Shown here: positions 11,111 to 22,833 of the stretch, piece by piece
Position numbering within the stretch: the stretch's first letter is position 1
Layout: the number at the start of each line of letters is the position of its first letter
DNA from: Gnetum montanum
Lineage: Eukaryota; Streptophyta; Gnetopsida; Gnetales; Gnetaceae
NCBI GenBank assembly: GCA_015680685.1
Contig: MNCI01016277.1
Span: 283,542 to 347,541 of the forward strand
Length of the DNA: 64,000 bases
Direction: 5' to 3'
Notes under the pieces: generated by a model
Seen by the model: the letters and a program-made list of their open reading frames with translations, nothing else
What the model was told of the DNA's origin: nothing
Databases searched by the model: none
Program-made: the position numbers and the translations under genes

Positions 11111-13990
11111 TTTCCCATTTTAGGGATTAACCTTAATTTCACTATTTTGAAATGTTAAGGGTGTTGACTTCTTTCTTCTTGGTGAGGGAGGAATCATCAC
11201 TACATGGATAGACTCCTCGTTAGTGGGGATATCCTCACAAATGGGCATGAAAGTTAACATTTTGATTAGCACCTCACAATGTGTGGTAGAAGTCATGATC
11301 AGGTCATACAAGCTTAAGATTATGTTTCTTTGCTTGAGAAATTACCTAACTTGGTCCATTGCACTAAGGAAGCTTTTACCGTTGGCCATGGGCTTGTCAT
11401 CCCAGTTGTGCTTTACTTCCTCCATGCATTCCAAAATGTGAACTTCAACTTTATACTATGGTTGTTCTAACTCTTCTTCTTTATTTTTTTTTTTGTGGGA
11501 ATTTTGGCCCTCCTATGGCTTGTTGGTTAAATAGGTTAGGGCAAAGGAGGTCATGGATATAGTTGAAATGGGAATAGGCTTTGGTGGCCCACTTCCTTTT
11601 GTGCCTCTATCTATTTGTCTCCCTTGTTGTTAGGCTTTTTCTTATGCTTCTTTCTTTTTTTGGATAAATTTTTGTTGTTGTTAGTCATTAGTTGTGAGGA
11701 ATAAACAATAGCATTGGCTATCACAAGAGGTCATTGTGGTTTTCATTAGGATATGGCTATTTAGGTTGTATTGGGTTGGAGGACCTTGATGACAAAAGGT
11801 TCCTTTAGAGGTACTTGTGATGGTACTCTTATGGCAAAGGGGATTCTTGAGCTGTGGGAAGCTAAAGAAGCGCTTTCATCATAGAGAGGTACTTGAATCA
11901 TGAATGGTTCTCTTGAAAGTCTTCAATTATCATCAATGTTGAACGTTGAAATAACATAAGGGCTATCATTAGCATTCAAAAAAACCTTGTAGACATGCAT
12001 TGATTTTTTTTGTGGCTAAACTAGATTGGAATCATCTAATACTACCTTCCCTCTATCTATCATCCTTTGCAAATCATCCTTCAATGCAAGGCATAAGCTT
12101 GTGTCATGACCAACCAGTTGATGATAATGATAGAAGTGGTCTAGCTTGAAGTATCTAGGCAACTAGGGATCATTCTTCATTGCATGACTAGCATCTTTGG
12201 CTATTTTTCATAACCACTTATGTTTCTTTCAAGAAAATTTAGTCATTTTTTTTGTTGCATAGTTGGTCTAACAGCTCTAATGGTTTTGTAGGTAAGGTAG
12301 TGTATTTGAACCTATTCTTCCTTTTGTAGTTAGTTATGGTTGTTGTCAATGCAATATCTCCAAAGGTTGATGGTTGATTACTATGTTCATTAGTAGGGGC
12401 CTTGGGTGGATTGGCTTTTAGCCCTTATATTGCAATCTTTATTTCTTTTGTCATAGTTTCTACACTCATGTTGTTTTGATTGCTCTTTTCTTTGTCTCTC
12501 TAAGTGTATTGGTTTTTATATGCTATATAAGCTAGATCATGAGTGACCTCCATAGCATCTTATCCATTTTTAGTTTGAGATAATGCCTAGTTGAGGCACC
12601 ATAGGACAAGGTAGTAGAGTATAAACTTGATGAAGTCATTAACTAGTCCCTTAAATATGGCTAAGAGATGGGCTTTGGCTATGGGCTCTAGTATTTTATT
12701 AAGTAGGTCATTCCACCTCTCGATGAACTTCTATATGGGTTCTAAGAGCCCCTATTTGACCTTCATGAGTTGGTCAAGCATTGTTTTAGGCTTCAAGTTA
12801 TACTTGAAGTGGTTGAAAAACTAGGATACTAAGTTCTCTAAATAGGATATGGATCCCCTAGGTAATGCGCAGTATCAATAAACTACTTTCCTAGTCAAAG
12901 ACATAGGGAAAATCATCATGATGGTATGAGGCCATGATTGCAAGAGTAAACATTTAGATTGAAATATAATCAAGTGAGAATTAGAATCACCTTCTTCATT
13001 ATATTTGCTAAATTAGGGAATAGGGACACTAAGAAGAAGTGTCAAGGGTGGGACTACAGGACTTATGGGATCATCCTAGTAGAAGTCCATAATCTTGATA
13101 GTTTGTGAGTAGAGGCTTTAAGCCTCTTCAATTTCTCCATGAGGTCCTAGATCATCTAGAAGGCTTGATTCAATCCCTATGGTGGCCCTATTGGTTGTGG
13201 TTTGTACATATGTCTATGGGATTTTTTGTGAGGCTTATGGCCTTGTTATGGATTGCAAGATGGAAGAAAGAGGTTGTGTCAAAGTCAAAGCTTGTGAGAC
13301 AAATAAAGAAAAAGATGTTTATGCCCATACCTAAGGCACAAATAAGATAAAGGGGGTTTGTGATCCCTATGTTTCTTTGGGTCCCATGGTGGATCCCACA
13401 TGAGTAGTTAATGCATTTGTGGTGATAAACGCCACCATTGATGATTGTATATATCAAGACTATGGTGTAAATGGCATTGATTTGTTATATTTTGTTATTT
13501 ATGGCATTGGCTGAGTTTGATATGTAACTATAATTGACACAGGGTCAACCAAGATAGGGTAAAAAGGAGTGGGAGATGGTGGCACCATGCCCATGGAGAA
13601 AATAAAAGAATTAGATGGAGATGTTGTGACCTTGGGGTATGTTTATTGAAACAATCCACCCAGGATGTTTTTAGGCTTAGATTCTATGTTAAATTCATCC
13701 TCCTCTTCCTATTATTCCTCAGAGCTATGTTTTTCATCTTTCTCTTCCATGGCAATCAATTGGGCTAGGATGCTAGCATAGATGTCATTAAGAAAACATT
13801 GGGCATATGGGAAAGCAATGTACTCCTTTCCACTCCTCCGTTTGAGCTCAAGCACCCTCTTGGACTCTACTTCAATATGTGGAATTAGCATGCCTACTTG
13901 TATTTTAGCATAAATAAAGATATAAAGATCTTCATTTATGGCTACAAAATCAATACTCTCTTCTCTAACCCTCAAAGATCACCTACACTC
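11111..13990 (-). pseudogene. family B gag relic (copy A)
   Basis: Minus-strand, stop-ridden gag. From the N-terminal side: a charged segment (13975-13712) ending in LAQLIAMEEKDEKHSSEE, which resembles the LLDQLIQLARLREQQD segment of the plus-strand copy; DFY-DDPISP and YNEEGDSNSHLIIFQSKCLLLQ near 13080-12930, matching DFYQDDLVSP and YDGEGDPNMHLITF of the plus-strand gag; then a Retrotrans_gag capsid core near 12890-12560 (YCALPRGSISYLENL, FIERWNDLLNKI, AKAHLLAIFKGLVNDF). The 12500-11110 part is poorly conserved linker. Capsid role is inferred from family resemblance. Confidence 0.75.
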
Positions 13991-14292
13991 AATGATGATA
14001 GGGTCTTTGGATCATACACCCTTGAGGTTTGTTCGCTATGATCTTCGCGAGTGAGGGTGAAGGACAATTTGGTAGATTATTCGAAAGATATAGCTATAGT
14101 GTTGAGAGTAGCTTAAAACAAGGCTATGAATGTTAAAATAAAAGTAAATTCTAGCAAATGGAATTCAAAAAATTTTAAAAGAGACATAAATGGCTAAAAA
14201 TGAAGTACTTAATAAAATTATTAAGTAGGGGATAAGGGGGGTTTACCTGTTTACCAAAAATGAAAATATGAAAATGTTGATTTTCAACACCC
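13991..14292. other. spacer upstream of the copy A gag relic
   Basis: No gene, LTR end or PBS is recognised. If copy A were complete, its 5' leader, PBS and 5' LTR should lie on this side, but nothing resembling the family B LTR end or PBS is visible. Confidence 0.4.
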
Positions 14293-15120
14293 TCTACGTT
14301 GACCTCCTAACTACTCCTATGTTGAGTATGACAAAGGAGAGGGAAAAGAAGCAAGATGAGATAATGGAAATCTCACACCTTCTTATTTCAATGTTTGAGA
14401 TAGGGTGAAAAAGTTTGAATGAAAAAATGAAAACCTGATAGTTTCCAAAGATGGTTTTGGTAGGCTGCCAACTCTTACCATAAAGAAGGTAATAACATGT
14501 TAGGTTGGTGTGAAGACCAATGTTAGTTTTTTGGGAAAATGTGGCAGCCAAAATTAAATGGTGGTATGCTAAATTTGTTCTAGAAATTCACAGTAGATGT
14601 TATGAAACTTCAACATCCACACCACCTACAACTTCTGAACTAAGGATTCTGCTACAAGGGAGGTAGAGATAGCATTAGATTCCTTGGGAGTTAGGGCTTC
14701 AAAAACTAGAAAATGGCTTTCAACCTATAATGTTGGCAATGGAATAAAAGAAAATTTGGTCATTAAGTTGGTAACAAACCTCACCCACCTTGGCCTCCCA
14801 ACTACCTCTATGCTAGGTATGGTAAGTAGGAAGAAGGGGATGAGATGATGGAAATCTCACACCTCCTAACCCAATGTTGATAGGGGAAAAAGGCTAAAAC
14901 ATCAAAGTGAACAGTTGGTATTTCTTCACTACAATTAGTTTTAGTAGGTTGCCAACTTTCTCAACTTGGAAAGATGGGGGCAAGCTAACTTACAGAAGTT
15001 TGGTAATTTCTAGAAGGGTTGAACCACCCACTTTAGAAACTAGAGAAATTGGATGAAAAAATTTCATAGCAAGTGTTGTGAAATTTTAGCACACAAACCA
15101 CCTATAACTTCCATGCTAAG
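14293..15120. repeat. diverged direct tandem duplication, ~493-bp period
   Basis: A segment starting CCTCCTAACTACTCCTATG (near 14300) recurs as CCTCCCAACTACCTCTATG (near 14793). The shared order continues: GAGATAATGGAAATCTCACA, GGTTTTGGTAGGCTGCCAAC, then CACCACCTACAACTTC. The second copy runs into the open frame at 15053. Identity is moderate with many indels, so it is old. Function unknown. Confidence 0.75.
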
Positions 15121-15800
15121 GTTTTTGCGTTATTGTAAACTAGACCCTCATGGACACTTTGGTCAACAACTTATTTCTCCAATTAATTCTACTTCCTCTA
15201 CTTCAAATCACTACAACCACTCTTTCAAATATCATAAACTAGCAACATCTCCTATGGGATCATCCTCTTGTGCTCCCTATCCTCCATCACATCCTCAATA
15301 CTCTCATACTTCTCGCCAACATATGTCACCACCAACAATGGAGGAAGGATTAATATCACAGCCTCAACAGATGAAATCCACTTATGTTATGAACATACAA
15401 ACAAATGATAATGTTAGTAGGTCTTCACAAAATTCTTGAAAATGTCCTTTCTTTAGGACAATTTCCATACATGTGCATAAAACTCATAGACTTAACACAT
15501 CAAAACCAGCACAAGGCCAATATGGTGCAACATCCTTCCTCACAAAAATAATGTCTCCTAATCCTATGAAATAGCCAATAGCCATCACTACTTCAACAAA
15601 AAATGTAAAAGATGAACCTATCATTATGGAGAGACAGAAACTTACATGCATTAGTAATAATAATAATAAATGGTACAATCATGGGCCAAAATTTCAAAGT
15701 GTTAACTTACTCCCTATACCAACCCACAACAAATGTAAGAAACAAGTGTGTGTGCATAACCAAGCCCACACAGTAGCCACTAAACCAAGAGATACCTAGT
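15053..15800 (+). pseudogene. possible gag-like disordered coding relic
   Basis: A 128-codon open frame (15053-15439) is rich in Ser, Pro, His and Gln after its first third (YPPSHPQYSHTSRQ). Reading continues past stops and one shift with KPAQGQYGATSF and NNNNKWYNHGPKF up to about 15780. The composition is like the low-complexity tail of retrotransposon Gag, but I find no capsid core or zinc knuckle. The first part overlaps the second copy of the 493-bp duplication, so the ATG may be accidental. It could equally be chance open sequence. Confidence 0.25.
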
Positions 15801-15885
15801 GGCTCGAAAATGAGAGTGCCAAATCATTTAAATAATGCATCAAAACATTTAATCCACTTATTAGTTCTTGTCTCAATCATGAGCT

Positions 15886-15903
15886 TAGTTGAGGGGGAGA
15901 TGC
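15886..15903 (+). other. polypurine-tract-like sequence
   Basis: TTAGTTGAGGGGGAGATG is a purine run followed by TG, the usual arrangement of a plant LTR element polypurine tract and 3' LTR start (resembling Ty1/copia ones). No matching LTR can be traced downstream, so the call is tentative. Confidence 0.3.
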
Positions 15904-17270
15904 TCCATCTTGAACCATGAACTAATATGTGAATTTTTACTTTTTTGTTTTACATCATTTTTCATAAATTTTCCATTTCCTTGAATGTTTTACATTTTTT
16001 TCTATATTTTACTTAATTTGGATTTTCTTTACATTTCTTCCTTTTTCTTTATTGCCACCAAGACTTGGGACCAACTAAAACTACTGATTGATGGTGGTTT
16101 GTACCTTATATTGTTTAATTGATTACAAACAACTAGATTTTTCTTAGAATTTTGACATTAACTAATGGAACATTGATTCCTTTCATGATATTATCCAGTG
16201 AGTTCACATTGCCCACCACTTCATACAACTCTATGGTATTTCCTCACCCTTCAAATATAAGGTCCCTTCTTAATAATAACTTATAATGAATTGGTGACCT
16301 TTGTACTTTCTAAACTTGGAACAAATTGAGTGGATGCATAAGTGTATGACTCCAAGGGGATTTTTCACATTTGTACCTACCTACCTTCTAGGGTTGCATG
16401 AGAGTTTTCATGGATTCCTCACCATTCCTATGTCAACCAATAAATAGGAAGCAATGTCTTTGCATTGTGTGGTTCTCATCATCAAAAACATTATGGAAAT
16501 TCAAAGCACACCCGTTAGACATAATAATGGGATACAAGAACTAGTTATGGGTCTTGAAAGACATGTTACCCATGCCTAAAGATACCCCTCTCTAACTAAG
16601 GTCATTTTTCACTTTCTACTTCTCTTGTCTTCTTTCTTTGGGATGGTGAGTGACCTATGGTGATGCTCTTGTACATTTTAGGATAGAATGGTTTAATGTT
16701 CCAATGCAAACTCACTGGAGGTTAGTAGTTTTGATTCTAACTAAGGATGGATGATATCAAGTCATATTAATCACATATTCCACAAGGGACTTCATGTAAC
16801 CTAGATGAAGAACTCCATTTCATACTCTCTCTCAATCCACCTATTCTTCCCATGTACAATCTCACTACCTCTTGTCATGATGGTATTATTATGTGATTGT
16901 CTTAATTCTTTGACAATATCCTTGATGATTCAATTTTCAGTCATCCACAACCATTCATCATCCTTGGAGCCCACAAAATCCTTGGTTTGAGGACATGCAA
17001 GTGAATTTATGGCATGAGCCTACTATGGGGAGGACCCACGTGCATACTCCTTGGTTGGGATGGTTAAATTCCTTATCCCTTAGTCATTTCTACTTTCAAA
17101 ACCCATGATTTCCACATTGATTGCATCTAGTTTTTACTATCCTTAGCACATAATCTCTTTTTTCAATTATATTTCTAGCCCTCTTTGAGCATTTTCTCTC
17201 ATTCTCATCTTTTCTGGCTACCTCTGGGCACTACTTTCATTTCAAACTCCTTATTTTTACTTAGTTTTAT
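15904..17270. other. AT-rich stretch without a supported gene
   Basis: Only short accidental open frames are seen on both strands. There is no PBS, LTR inverted end or tandem array. It precedes the leader of the Athila-like env-position ORF relic C1. Confidence 0.4.
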
Positions 17271-17289
17271 AATTAGAAAATTTTCATTT

Positions 17290-17780
17290 TTAGCAGCATC
17301 GACACATCCCCATCAACACAGCCTGATGCATTGATGCATCCTCATCTATGCATCCCTATTAACACATCATAAAAACTCTATATATATGCATCAACACTTA
17401 GAAAATTTTTCACATTTTCTCACAAACACCAAGGGAATTTTTGTAGTTTTCAAAGCCCATAACTTCCTAATGTCTTTTACAAATCCACTCATTCTTCAAT
17501 TTTGCGGCTATTGGAGGTGAGCTTTACATTGTGGGGGCCACAAACCATAGGCTTTTGATAAAAAAAATTTTGAAATTTTTCTAACTCTCACATGATTTAA
17601 CTAATAAATTAATATTAAATATAACTAATTCATCTAAGTTAAACCTTAACAATAGACTTGTGTAGTCATTTAAATAAAATAATATTAAAATAATCAATCC
17701 ACCATAATCACAATCTAGCTTAAGTGTAACTAGCCAAGGAAGACAAGGTATCAAAATGTTAGAGGTTACACATAAAACAC
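17290..17780 (+). promoter_or_regulatory. promoter-like leader of env-position ORF, copy C1
   Basis: GATGCATC-type words and a TATA stretch (17379-17387) are followed by ~400 bp of AT-rich leader containing CCATAACTTCCTAATG and GGAGGTGAGCTTTACATTGT. The same order occurs before the C2 ORF (24420-24830, plus) and before the C3 ORF (44200-43740, minus). The block resembles the U3/R start of the family's own LTR (TGCATC words, then TATATAA, then TGTGCA at 28240-28350). A separate internal promoter for this ORF is an inference. Confidence 0.45.
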
Positions 17781-17784
17781 TAAT

Positions 17785-20560
17785 CCTTGGCTATGTCTGT
17801 GATCACAAATGGCACCCAAATCTAAAATCCTATAGGAGAAAGGACCATTCCAACCAAGGAACAAGTGATCAAGAGAGGAAAGGTGCCAACAGTCATAGTA
17901 GCCCCAAGAAGAAGTAGCTAAAATACATGCCACAAGACCTTTTCAAAAGAAGCCCAAAGTGGAATCTATTCACCAAATTTCTATAGTTGAAACTAGTCAT
18001 TCACAATGAGATGAGGTGCTTGGGCCTAGACCAAACTTATAAGTCATCTTGACTAAGGCCTACCTAAGGTAAATTCATTTTAATAAAGTTCATAGTGCAG
18101 TTCTTCAAGAACTTAACTATGGTCCCTTCTTGGACTCAACACTAGAAGAGGTGAAAACACAACTCCAAGGATCTCCCATGTGGCCTATCCTCACCTCCTA
18201 TGGTAAGTGGTACATGGGAAGATCCTACCTCTTTTGGAACAATAGGAAAGTAGACTCAATAATGAAAATTAAGGACATCATCATGTTCTATGCAGTGGAG
18301 GTCATTTCAAAGACCCTTAGGTTCCCTAATGATGAGGCAACCTTGGCAAATATTTCAACACAAGTAGATCCCAAAGTCAAGAAAGAATGGGCCCAACAAT
18401 GCTATGGAGTAGATAGTAAGGATTATGGTGCACTCACCAAGGTAAAGAGGGCCCATCTCAAGATTATGACCCATCACCTAAATTCTATAGTGAGGCTAAA
18501 TAAAGTCACCACCTTCTCTACCCATGCATGTGCCACTTTAAGAGAAAAGTTCCCAATTAGCCTCCCATAGCTCATATTCTTGTAGGTGAAAAAAGATTCA
18601 TAGAGAATGAGCATGGGAGGAAAAAACTCCCATTTCCTTGTCTCATTAAAAAACTTTGCAAAAGGAGAGGAACAACCTGTTTTTCCAATGACATGCTTCG
18701 TCATGCTCCTATAGCATCTTGGTAGGAGATGATGAAAGATAAGGCACTTGTTAAGTTGCAAGAAAAGGAATAGCCACCACCACTAGCAACTTAAGAAACA
18801 ATGTTAGAGGTACATGTTGTAATTAAGAACATGTAGAAACTCTATGAGAAACTCTTGTAGTAGCAAGATGGACCAAGTGATGGGGAACCTTTAGTCTACT
18901 AACTAGCTTTAAGCTATTTAAACGAAGTAACCTAAACAATAAGCTTGTTGAAAGAGATTGAATCATTATTTTCAGCACAAAGAAAGTAGGCATCCACAAG
19001 ATCAAATCTAAGCACCTAAGTGATAATGATGTCCATAACTGGACAATAGAAATTCCCAAAGATCTCTAGGAATTTTGTTGTTTTCTTGGTGTGCCTAAAG
19101 GAGGGTAAGGAGATGACTATCCTAGTGATGTAGCATCTTGAATAAGAAACAATGACAAAGGGGATGGCTGATCACATAGTAGAGGCCTTAAATGCTCCTA
19201 TGGTCACTGTGCTAAACATTTCTACACTTTAAAATATGAAAACATTCATAGGAGTAGTCAGTAAAAGGATAAATGTAACCCAACACAAGGAAGTATTGGA
19301 CCAACTAGTAAGAACCAAGCAACCACTTCTAGAGATCTTTAATCTCCTAGAAAACATCACCACTACCTAGTCAGAGCTACTGGAGACTAATGGAAAGCTT
19401 CTTATCACAAATGCCCAACTCAAAGTAGCCACAACCACAAACAAAAATTTGGTTTCTAAAGCTGCATAATTGTGAACCTACTTGGCCAATCCCGTTATTC
19501 TCAGCCAAGTAGTTACAAGAGATAAATCTTTCTTACAACTTCAAAAAAAATTAAAAAAGGCTATGAACACAAAGGAGGTGAGTCTTTGATGCATTCTTAT
19601 CAAGGGTAATGACCTACAACACAAATAGGAATTTGTCACAAGTCTGCAAGGATACTATAACTCTAACCAAGGATATTCATTACCTACAAAATGTCAAGAC
19701 ACAAAAGGACCAAATGGTGGAATTTGTGCAACAATAGCAAGAGTAACTTGCCAAGTTAAATATGAATTTGAGGAGGTTTCCAAGAAATAATCTTAATCTC
19801 TTGATGGAGGAAGTTTTTGCGCTTCACTAGAAAATGGCCATTAAGGTAGCCACCTAAAACAATGAGGTCCTAAAGTTTGAATGAGTCAAGAATCACTACA
19901 AGGATCAAGTTTTGCTTCTCAAAGAGGTCAATAAAAAAGAAATTCAATTGATCAAGGCAAATATGAATGAGGCTCACCAAAAACTCCAATAAATAGGCAA
20001 TGTATGATAGCCCATCTTCGATGGATTAAATGCCTACAACAAAGCAAAAATCCACCTAAAGGAGATACAGATCAAGGAAATGATGGAATACATGGAGTTA
20101 CCCAATCGTCGATATGCAAACCTAGCAATGCTAACTATTGGAATGTCATAGTTAGAGCTAGAGAAACAAGTGGCCATCTCATACCTCTTGTTTGAGGTAG
20201 ATTTCAGGCACCATAAAGACATGAAGTAAAAGTTGGAAATAGCTAACGCAGAGCTTGAAGCTCTCAAGAGTTGGTTTATAGATTAGAGATTAGTTACTGA
20301 GAACTTGGTCAAAAGAATGAATGACTACTAGAAATTGCAAAACCTTGTCAGGATGTTCAACATCAAATATAAACAATTCATAGCCTAGTTTTTCAATGTT
20401 AAGGAATTTTTCTCTATAATGTCCTATTTGTGGGATGTCCCCATACTAGTTTACATTGGTGATGCCATGTGAACTATGTACAATTCATGGCATAAGGAGG
20501 AGAAGATGAAGCCATTTTTGGATGCCTTTTTCCTTCCACCAAAAGAAACAACGATAATAG
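17785..20560 (+). pseudogene. Athila-like env-position ORF relic (copy C1)
   Basis: Best open part is 18130-18570, including PMWPILTSYGKWYMGRSYLF, KVKKEWAQQCYGV and HLNSIVRLNKVTTFSTHACA. Shortly after come GGKKxPFPCLI/LC-like residues (about 18610-18670, with shifts). This arrangement resembles the 'putative plant transposon protein' region found in Athila-type ORFs between pol and the 3' LTR. The C-terminal half (19000-20450) is long heptad-like coiled coil. Near 20090-20260 it reads MELPNRRYANLAML and SYLLFEVDFRHHKDMK, matching C2, C3 and C4. It has many stops and is cut at 20566 by the family B LTR. The original role of such ORFs (env-like) is unproven. Confidence 0.7.
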
Positions 20561-20837
20561 GATAGCTGAAACACCCAAAAAAATTTGAAGTCATTCTTGC
20601 TTCACCAGGCCTTGCAATTCGTGTAGCACCACAACAGTTGTTCAGGAGGAGAACACTTTGAGTTTAGCCTAGCCAGTTTGGCAAATTTTCTACTTTGGGC
20701 ATGAACAAGCTCTACAAGTCACCCTGCCTATCCACCCAAGTAGCTTGCCCAACTAACAGCCTACTCAGAAATGGTGCACAGAGTTGGCAACAGCATTGTA
20801 TATGCACAAAGCAATTCCGCAAGTTTTCTAAGTCATG

Positions 20838-21310
20838 AAGTCTGCTACGCTACGCTACACCCCGCTATGTAGCATAGCAAGCTTCAGAAAACACTTGCAA
20901 AGCAAAGTGCCATGTTATGCTACGCTGCGTAACATAGCATAGCATAGTAATGGCTATACCACCAGTTCCCTTGCTCAACCTTAAGTCCTTCAACAATGTC
21001 CCTTTCTGTCAGGAAGCGGCAGACCATGTCTACTGCTACACTACGCTGAGCTACAAGGTGCAATGAGGCATAGCAATCCTATAAAAGAGACAAAAGGTAA
21101 CTCAAAGGACGGAATCAGCAAGTTTGCAAGTCTCAGGGAAGCAAAGTTTGCAAATTGACAAATTTTTCGTGACTAAGGCTAGTCACTACGCTACGTAGTG
21201 TAGCATAGCGTAGTAAGCATGCAACACACATGCAGCAGAACACACGACAAGGTGCTACGCTATGCCAAGCATGCTACGCTACAAAGCATGCTACGCTACA
21301 AAGCATAGCA
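20838..21310. repeat. palindrome-rich cluster in family B U3
   Basis: Imperfect dyads of the same CTACG/CTATG pentamer type as at 4818-5367 lie near 20843-20878, 20923-20947, 21030-21053, 21185-21214 and 21253-21310. The example at 21185-21214 has 9-bp arms ACTACGCTA/TAGCGTAGT around a 12-bp loop. They are less regular than the 38-bp dyads of copy A. The last is followed 240 bp later by the TATA box. Confidence 0.8.
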
Positions 21311-21549
21311 GGGCATGCGGGTGGTTGTGCGACATCAATGCACTTCACCTAATTGGACCGTTGGCACATGTCTCCAGACGTTGATGGTGCAATTATGGCA
21401 TGGCAAGCTCACAGTTATGGCATAAAAGGCTTGCATGACAACGGTCTTGCAGGTCCAACGGTCATTCATGGCACATGTGGTACCAACAAGTCAACATGGG
21501 CCCGGGGCACGTGGCATCCAAACCGCCCCTTTCGTGTGCCCTTTAGCCC

Positions 21550-21557
21550 TATAAATA
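21550..21557 (+). promoter_or_regulatory. TATA box of the family B LTR
   Basis: TATAAATA in the context AGCCCTATAAATACCCC, downstream of the palindromic U3 and ~620 bp before the PBS. This is a typical position for a retrotransposon core promoter, so transcription would start ~30 bp downstream. Confidence 0.65.
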
Positions 21558-22176
21558 CCCCAATGAGTAGTGCTCAAAGGGTTGGACTATCTCTAGAGGT
21601 TCAAAAAAGCAAGCATCATAACATCGAGCACTGAGCATTGTAAGCTTTCTGTTTGACATTGCAAATAGTTAGCATCTTTACCTAGCATTTTGGTTTGTCT
21701 CCCTTTCTACCACCTTGGTAGAATCCCTGCATTTTCAGCGGCCAAGGCCATGCCCAAGTGCATAACTTGTTTTGCTCTACACATCTTGGTTACTCTCGGG
21801 ATCTCTGCACTCCACCACACTATGCAATCGACTATATCCACCTTGATAAAGCAAGCTTGTAGCTTCGGAGTGGTGCATTTTTTTAACTGTATTTTATCTT
21901 GTTTCCTACTTATTGTTGCTTTTTTACACTTTTTTTTCCTATTTTATTTACTCTCAAGCATTATTTCACATTTTCGTCCCCATTTTCAAAACCATATTTT
22001 GCAAAAGGCTATATAGACGTCGATTAAGTCCCTGTCTAATCGACCAGACCATTCAAGGTGCCCCATATCTACACGCACCCAGCACGGCCCTCCCGTAGGT
22101 ATGAGGTCAAAAATTTCATGCCCACCGTCCCCTCAATGTTTTCTAGCTGTCGACATTTTCAGTCGCTATAGTTTTC

Positions 22177-22194
22177 TGGTGCTAGAAGGAGGGC
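22177..22194 (+). other. primer-binding site, family B
   Basis: TGGTGCTAGAAGGAGGGC directly follows the LTR. It differs at one base from the family 1 PBS at 60641 (TGGCGCTAGAAGGAGGGC), so both families appear to use the same tRNA primer. Which tRNA is not assigned. Confidence 0.7.
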
Positions 22195-22284
22195 CTTTTG
22201 GTGCTACATTTTTGTGAGCCTTCTACACCCTAATACGCATAAGCGTAAATGTGACACCCTTTTTCAGTTATTTGCACTTTGTGC

Positions 22285-22710
22285 GATGTAGATCGGTCAC
22301 CTTGACGGTTCCTTGGGAGCCCTATAGAACACAAGGCCTCTGATCGCCAGCTAACTAGCTCATCTTACAGTAGTCTTGCATGAGTTCCATACTCCATCTC
22401 ACGTGGTATAGAGTGGTCGCTTCAATGGTCCCTTGGGGATCCTATGAGATGCAAAGCCTTCTTGACCACTAGATAGCTTGCCCATCTTATAGTAGTCTTG
22501 CATGCGTTCTGTACCCCATCTCGTGTGGTACAGAGCGGTTGCTTCAACGGTCCCTCAGGGATCCTACGAGACACAAAGCCTTCTTGGTCACTAGCTAGCT
22601 TTCCCATCTTACGGTAGTCTTGCACATGTTCTACACCCTATCGTGCACTAGCATAAATGTGACACCCATTTCTAGTTTTTTATGCCTTGTGTGGTGTAGG
22701 TCGGTCACCT
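22285..22710 (+). repeat. leader tandem repeat, ~120-bp unit
   Basis: The word G(A/T)(T/G)CGGTCACC or GAGTGGTCGC/GAGCGGTTGC recurs at 22291, 22411, 22533 and 22700. Each is followed by a CGGTYCCTTGGGG-like motif and AARGCCT. An outer motif AAATGTGACACCC occurs at 22247 and 22655. The array sits between PBS and gag start, in the 5' leader of the element RNA. Units are diverged and GC-richer than the surroundings. Confidence 0.75.
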
Positions 22711-22833
22711 CGATGATTCCTTTGGAATCTAGAAAGACGTAAAGCCTTCTTTTTTGTTGTTTTCCAGTTTCCTTGTTTGTTTGCACTCTTTTGCATAAAT
22801 TTTGCACTTTTTTGCATAAATACTTTCTTAACA

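Larger units (their letters stand above)
20567..22176 (+). mobile_element. family B (Tat-like) 5' LTR
   Basis: Starts TGAAACACCC directly after the C1 relic and ends beside the PBS at 22177, about 1.6 kb. Components in order: a U3 with TACG/TAGC palindromes, a TATA box at 21550-21557, and an R/U5 region. The start matches the minus-strand LTR at 5662. The 3' terminus is inferred from the PBS, since no clean ..CA end is visible (the sequence is ..GCTATAGTTTTC). The C1 sequence resumes nowhere clear to the right, so the target duplication cannot be tested. Confidence 0.7.

Noticed and set aside
10730-11441. Plus-strand frames opposite the copy A protease and gag
   Set aside because: The minus strand has clear protease motifs (LGRPWLAQL); the plus frames are shadows.
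13105-13457. Overlapping frames on both strands (81 and 89 codons)
   Set aside because: No motif; located within the decayed gag linker of copy A.
21690-22016. 108-codon plus-strand open frame in the family B LTR
   Set aside because: It lies in R/U5 of the LTR and is made of low-complexity hydrophobic codons from T-rich text; no homologous frame or motif.
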